DNA from: Methylomonas koyamae
Lineage (GTDB): Bacteria; Pseudomonadota; Gammaproteobacteria; Methylococcales; Methylomonadaceae
Reading direction: 5' to 3'
Length of the DNA stretch: 49,280 bases
Assembly (NCBI RefSeq): GCF_001644025.1
Contig: NZ_LUUK01000044.1
Location: forward strand, 1-49,280
Part shown: piece after piece, positions 46,113-49,280 of the stretch
Layout of the letters: the number at the start of each line of letters is the position of its first letter
Position numbering within the stretch: position 1 is the stretch's first letter
Notes under the pieces: model-generated
What the model saw: only the letters and a program-made list of their open reading frames with translations
Told to the model about the DNA's origin: nothing
Database searches by the model: none
Position numbers and translations under genes: made by a program

Positions 46113-47106
46113 GATTAAAACTCCTGGTTTTCGTTGGAATGTGGCGACGGCAACGCCGTCGCCGGTAGCCGGCCAAATCGAATAGAGGGAAGTTGCGACT
46201 TGACCGGCCAACGAAATACTAGAAGACATCGCCTTCAACGGGGCCACCGAAAAGGTAAAAGCAGGTAAAACTTTGTTAACCGCCGTTCCAACGCCAAAGT
46301 CGCGGCAGGCTCGAACCCAAAACTTGGTTCGCATCCATTGTAAGCGAGGATTGCAACGAAATTACTTGCGTGGACAGCCACGCCGACCACACTTGCACGA
46401 CATTCAGCGATACCATCGCTGCTTCGGGCCGTTTCTTCGCGATTGGCTAGCGCACCGTCCAGGCTAGAACGATTGCGTTAAGGACAGTGGAAAATGCCTA
46501 AGGGCGCTGTAGATATGGGGCCGAGACGGTTTGATATCCCTTCGCGGCGCCAGGAAGTCAGTTCAAGTGCTTAAGAAGTCAATTAAAAACGAGTGGCAAC
46601 GCCGACGATCTATTTTTACCGTAACTCACGGCATTCAGCTCCCCTTGTAATCGTGAAAGACAAACCATCGGTGCCAAGCATTTAAAAAGTTAGCGCCAGC
46701 CATCTCCTCCAGTTTGTAACCTGGGTACCACGGCCGATGGCGAGGGATGAATATGCTGATTTCCCTGCGCGTCCGCAGCCGCTATACCTGCGCGTACACT
46801 CAGCCGGGGAAATATAATAACGGCATCTGCGAAGTCCAAAGCACGCCGATAGCATCCGCCACCAGATGCGGGCGACCTTCAGCATTCCGTTTGCGTTCTA
46901 AAATCCAGCTGGCAATAGCTTAGCAGCGCTAGTTTAAATTGATCTCAACAAAGACAATTCCGGAACAACGCTGAAGTTTTCAAATGCCCTGAACCGTTTC
47001 GAGCCAGGGAAGCGGCGTGATCCACGTTGTCAGGCAACCGCCGGTTTTATACTTGAGACTATCGATGACAATTGACAATCACGAGGGATTTTCAATCATT
47101 TTGGAA
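46113..47106. other. 1-kb region with no recognisable gene
   Basis: Between the EF-hand gene and tRNA-Pro I find only short reading frames without recognisable proteins; the longest with any start signal is a 58-codon plus-strand frame at about 46747-46923 that matches nothing I know. Stop codons are frequent in all frames and codon usage is unlike the neighbours, which suggests decayed or non-coding DNA. The promoter of the EF-hand gene must lie at its left end. No structural RNA, inverted terminal repeat or long direct repeat was recognised. Confidence 0.5.
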
Positions 47107-47183
47107 TGGTCGGAGTGAGAGGATTCGAACCTCCGGCCCCTGCCTCCCGAAGGCAGTGCTCTACCAAGCTGAGCTACACTCCG
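47107..47183 (-). tRNA. tRNA-Pro (anticodon CGG)
   Basis: A complete 77-base cloverleaf read on the minus strand. The acceptor stem CGGAGTG pairs with CACTCCG and is followed by A and an encoded CCA. The D-loop contains AGCTTGGTAGAGC, the anticodon stem CTGCC/GGCAG carries loop TTCGGGA (anticodon CGG, reading CCG), and the T-arm is GGTTCGAATCC. Confidence 0.97.
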
Positions 47184-47202
47184 ATGCCGTCTTGGACGGC
47201 TT

Positions 47203-47208
47203 ATTCTA
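47203..47208 (-). promoter_or_regulatory. Candidate -10 for tRNA-Pro
   Basis: TAGAAT on the minus strand about 20 bases upstream of the tRNA 5' end, followed by a GC-rich discriminator and a six-base inverted repeat (GCCGTC/GACGGC, 47186-47200) just before the tRNA. The -35 (TTGCGC, 19-base spacer) is weak. Confidence 0.4.
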
Positions 47209-47329
47209 ACAAAGATGGGTAGCTTCGGCGCAAGCTTTTCGCTAACCAGAACCGAATCGAGTAAGAAGAGGGAGTTTAGCGCCGCCCATCTGGATAGAGA
47301 AGCTGGCACCAAACCGGATGCGGCTCATA

Positions 47330-47357
47330 AAAGGCCGCCGACATCTCGGCGGCCTTT
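47330..47357 (-). terminator. Rho-independent terminator of the cold-shock gene
   Basis: A perfect twelve-base inverted repeat (AAAGGCCGCCGA/TCGGCGGCCTTT) with a four-base loop starts eight bases after the stop of the cold-shock gene on the minus strand, ending in a short T-run. The A-run on the other arm means it could also work on the plus strand. Confidence 0.88.
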
Positions 47358-47364
47358 CTCCGCA

Positions 47365-47583
47365 TTAAATAATGCTAACTTCTTCGGCCTGCGGACCTTT
47401 AGGGCCGCGACCCAATTTAAACTGCACGTGCTGGCCTTCGTCCAAGGTTCTGTAACTGTTGTTCGGATTCAGAATGTTTTTGAAATGAACGAAAACGTCC
47501 GGGCCTTGTTTTTGCTCGATAAAGCCGAAGCCTTTATCCGCGTTAAACCATTTGACGACGCCGGTGGTGAAAGTAGTAGACAT
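47365..47583 (-). CDS. Cold-shock-domain protein (CspA family)
   Basis: A 72-residue single-domain nucleic-acid chaperone. It starts MSTTFTTGVVKWFNADKGFG, with RNP1 as KGFGFIEQ and RNP2 as DVFVHF, then NSYRTLDEGQHVQFKLGRGPKGPQAEEV. AGGA lies eight bases upstream of the ATG. A consensus promoter about 150 bases upstream gives it a long 5' leader, as in cold-induced csp genes. It is a monocistronic unit with a strong terminator. Confidence 0.95.
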   Translation of the reverse strand: MSTTFTTGVVKWFNADKGFGFIEQKQGPDVFVHFKNILNPNNSYRTLDEGQHVQFKLGRGPKGPQAEEVSII

Positions 47584-47736
47584 GATAAGTCCTAGAAAAA
47601 TATTAAAATTTGGCCTGCGATAGGCCGGTAACGCTGGTAAATGCTGGAATTACTAAATGAAGAACAAGGACGAATGTCTAACGTACCGACACCGATTTGA
47701 TAAACAAAGGTAAAAACGTATTTTCTAGCTGACCTT

Positions 47737-47764
47737 ATTCTAGGCTGATTCGCCGGCATGTCAA
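47737..47764 (-). promoter_or_regulatory. Sigma-70 promoter of the cold-shock gene
   Basis: On the minus strand TTGACA (47759-47764) and TAGAAT (47737-47742) are separated by 16 bases. Predicted start near 47730 leaves a leader of about 147 bases before the csp ATG, the size expected for a temperature-responsive csp leader. Confidence 0.75.
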
Positions 47765-47828
47765 TCTAATTCGTGTCTTTAAACAAGAGATGACGTACCC
47801 TGACATTATTTGTTGGAGGATTTTAGCT

Positions 47829-49280
47829 TTGACGACCATTGCGGCCTGGATACGCCCCTTGCTTCGCTTTGGGTACTGCGCGGAAGCCGGTGCCGCTATC
47901 CTGTTTTTCGGCAGCCTGGCCCATTCGCCAGATTTGCACGACGCCGGCGTTGCAGCGTTGGCCGAATTGATCGAACAAGGCTACCGAGTCCCCAGCGAAA
48001 ATGATCCGGTACGAGTGTTTCCGACATTAACGAACGGCCAATTCAGCGCTAGCCATGCGGGCGGCTGGCGACCCGGCGCCATTTACCTGCGCCAGCAACC
48101 GCAAGGCGGTTTGGATGCGGCAGTCTATCTGCGCCACGAGCTGTTTCATGAAGCCAGCCATCGCAGCTGCGGTGGACTTTGGCCGACCTGGATCGAGGAA
48201 GCCGCCGCAATGCGCTTTAGCGGCGAACTATCCAACGTCGATGCCCCGTCTCAACTCAATGCTGCCGAGTTGGAAGCGCTAGCGGCAGACATCCGCTCCG
48301 GCAATCAATTGAGCGCTAAAGCCAGATCGTTACTGGGCCGCCTCGCGGTGACAGCCGATTGGCCGGCGCGTGCCTGTGGCGCGCCGCCACAATGGCAATC
48401 TTGGTTGGGCTCCAATGCGAGCGCGGGAGCAGGCTACTTACTGATGAACTTGATTTCGGGGCGGATTTTGGACCAAGGCGGTGACTCGCAAACCGCTTTG
48501 CCGCCGGGCTCGTTATTGAAGATTCCCTATGCGGCCGCATTGCGAAACGCCAATCCGGAAGTGCTGACCACCGAATTAGCGACCAGCGACACCTACAAAT
48601 TGCTACAACGCCGCGCCCAATTTCAACCCGACCTTTACCGACGATTTTTGCCGGAAGCTTCTCGGCCAGGTCCACCGACAGCCCAGATTGACGACCAAGG
48701 TTGGCGCGTGTTTTTAGGCGAACGCGACACCGACGGCCGCTTCCCGATCGTCGCCGACTTGCCCGAATTGGCGCTGACCATGCGAGCCGCCATGTTAAGC
48801 CAGCCCAGCTATTTTCAAGGCCTAGCCCAAAACGGTAGTCTTCCGGGTTCGACCTTGGCAGCTCGTCCCGACTCCGAGCTAGCGATATTGCGCCGATTAC
48901 AGGCAATGGCAAAAACCGGCACGGTCTCGAGCGCGGACGGCCAAGCCGAGATCGGTCATCTGATGGTGGCCTGGCCGGCCGGACATCCGGTCTATTTAGC
49001 GGTTTTCCGCCAGCGCGGCGTCAACGGCGCCGGCGTCCTAGCCTATGCGTCGCCGCGGCTGCAACGCTGGCAACAACAATATCCCGCCGAATTCGCCGCC
49101 GTCCGGGTACGCTTACTGTCCGCCACCGAACGCAATAGCTGGCAAGCCGACGCAGACTGCCCGGAACTGAACGGGCCGGCCGGACGATTTAGCCGTTGCG
49201 GGTCGTTTACACTGGTATCCAGCGCGCGCGGCAGTCGTTCCGTTCGCTTGATTGCGGGTCTATTGAACGACGTCGGCGAA
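47829..49280 (+). CDS. HExxH-motif protein with DUF2300-like C-terminal region, partial
   Basis: An open reading frame running off the right edge, 484 residues visible. The start is TTG with a strong GGAGGA eight bases upstream. Near residue 107 the sequence RHELFHEASH contains HExxH, and WPTWIEEAAAMRFSG follows about 20 residues later, the spacing of gluzincin metallopeptidases. Downstream, TALPPGSLLKIPYAAALRNANPE and LMVAWPAGHPVYLAVFRQRG resemble DUF2300 proteins such as YfaQ of the alpha-2-macroglobulin locus, though I am not certain. The N-terminal 35 residues are hydrophobic (AGAAILFFGSLAHS) and could be an export signal. Related proteins often neighbour alpha-2-macroglobulin-like genes, which would lie beyond this window. 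Confidence 0.55.
   Translation, partial: MTTIAAWIRPLLRFGYCAEAGAAILFFGSLAHSPDLHDAGVAALAELIEQGYRVPSENDPVRVFPTLTNGQFSASHAGGWRPGAIYLRQQPQGGLDAAVYLRHELFHEASHRSCGGLWPTWIEEAAAMRFSGELSNVDAPSQLNAAELEALAADIRSGNQLSAKARSLLGRLAVTADWPARACGAPPQWQSWLGSNASAGAGYLLMNLISGRILDQGGDSQTALPPGSLLKIPYAAALRNANPEVLTTELATSDTYKLLQRRAQFQPDLYRRFLPEASRPGPPTAQIDDQGWRVFLGERDTDGRFPIVADLPELALTMRAAMLSQPSYFQGLAQNGSLPGSTLAARPDSELAILRRLQAMAKTGTVSSADGQAEIGHLMVAWPAGHPVYLAVFRQRGVNGAGVLAYASPRLQRWQQQYPAEFAAVRVRLLSATERNSWQADADCPELNGPAGRFSRCGSFTLVSSARGSRSVRLIAGLLNDVGE

Noticed and set aside
46300-46325. Possible partial copy of a tRNA T-arm (CTCGAACCC) as an attachment-site remnant
   Set aside because: Only about eight bases match and the flanks do not; not enough for an att duplication.
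46682-46885. 67-codon minus-strand frame in the gene-free kilobase
   Set aside because: No ribosome-binding site, many rare-looking residues (R, W, C) and no family resemblance.

Overview
The window reads as chromosomal DNA of a gammaproteobacterium with moderately high GC. The strongest taxonomic cues are the block rsmI / lpoA-yraN-diaA (37954-41617), an hda gene, a stand-alone second EF-G, a PstS-(PstC-PstA-PstB-PhoU) cluster with unusually long permeases, and an AvFdI-type 7Fe ferredoxin. The protein sequences resemble those of gammaproteobacterial methanotrophs (Methylococcales), but no C1-metabolism gene lies in the window, so that placement is inference. No phage, insertion sequence, CRISPR array or rRNA gene was seen. 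Most genes are tightly packed, with many 4-base ATGA/GTGA/TTGA stop-start overlaps.

Layout. 1-2304 (minus): an RND drug-type efflux permease (cut by the window edge) with its lipoprotein adaptor. 2349-3275: an orphan double-hotdog protein with a MaoC-like hydratase motif. 3504-5417: a PocR-PAS-PAS-GGDEF diguanylate cyclase. 5575-8544 (minus): rph-rdgB-phosphotransferase-truncated globin. 8700-10698 (plus): DUF2069-hda-panE. 10904-13481: second EF-G with a long leader, then fdxA. 13558-20621 (minus): a czcCBA-type heavy-metal efflux operon preceded by a His-rich secreted protein and followed by two DUF3240-type genes, one of them fused to an RNA-recognition motif. 20765-26534 (plus): Tim44-like protein, methyltransferase, then a TonB-dependent receptor / YfiR / CHASE8-type histidine kinase module. 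26614-33342 (minus): the phosphate uptake regulon pstS-pstCAB-phoU under two tandem PHO boxes. 33473-37937: folA, asparaginase, a divergent GST / TetR pair with twin operators, and a lipid-linked oligosaccharide flippase. 37954-42981: rsmI, lpoA, yraN, diaA and gltA. 43229-45444: a DUF2817 zinc peptidase with a GNAT/C39-peptidase fusion. 45657-47583: a secreted EF-hand protein, a 1-kb stretch without a recognisable gene, tRNA-Pro(CGG) and a cold-shock gene. 47829-end: a TTG-started protein with an HExxH motif and a C-terminal region I tentatively place in DUF2300, cut by the edge.

How the genes work together. Two RND systems serve different substrates (amphiphile-type at 1-2304, divalent-metal type at 14657-20111), and the DUF3240 proteins are probably cytosolic partners of the metal system. 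Three signalling units stand out: the PocR cyclase, the receptor/YfiR/kinase set and the Pho regulon. Two regulators of replication initiation through DnaA (hda and diaA) occur in separate operons. The most novel-looking items are the RRM-DUF3240 fusion beside a stand-alone DUF3240, the YfiN-like sensor carried on a histidine kinase, the DUF2817 + GNAT/C39 pair without an ATP-grasp partner, and the HExxH protein at the right edge.
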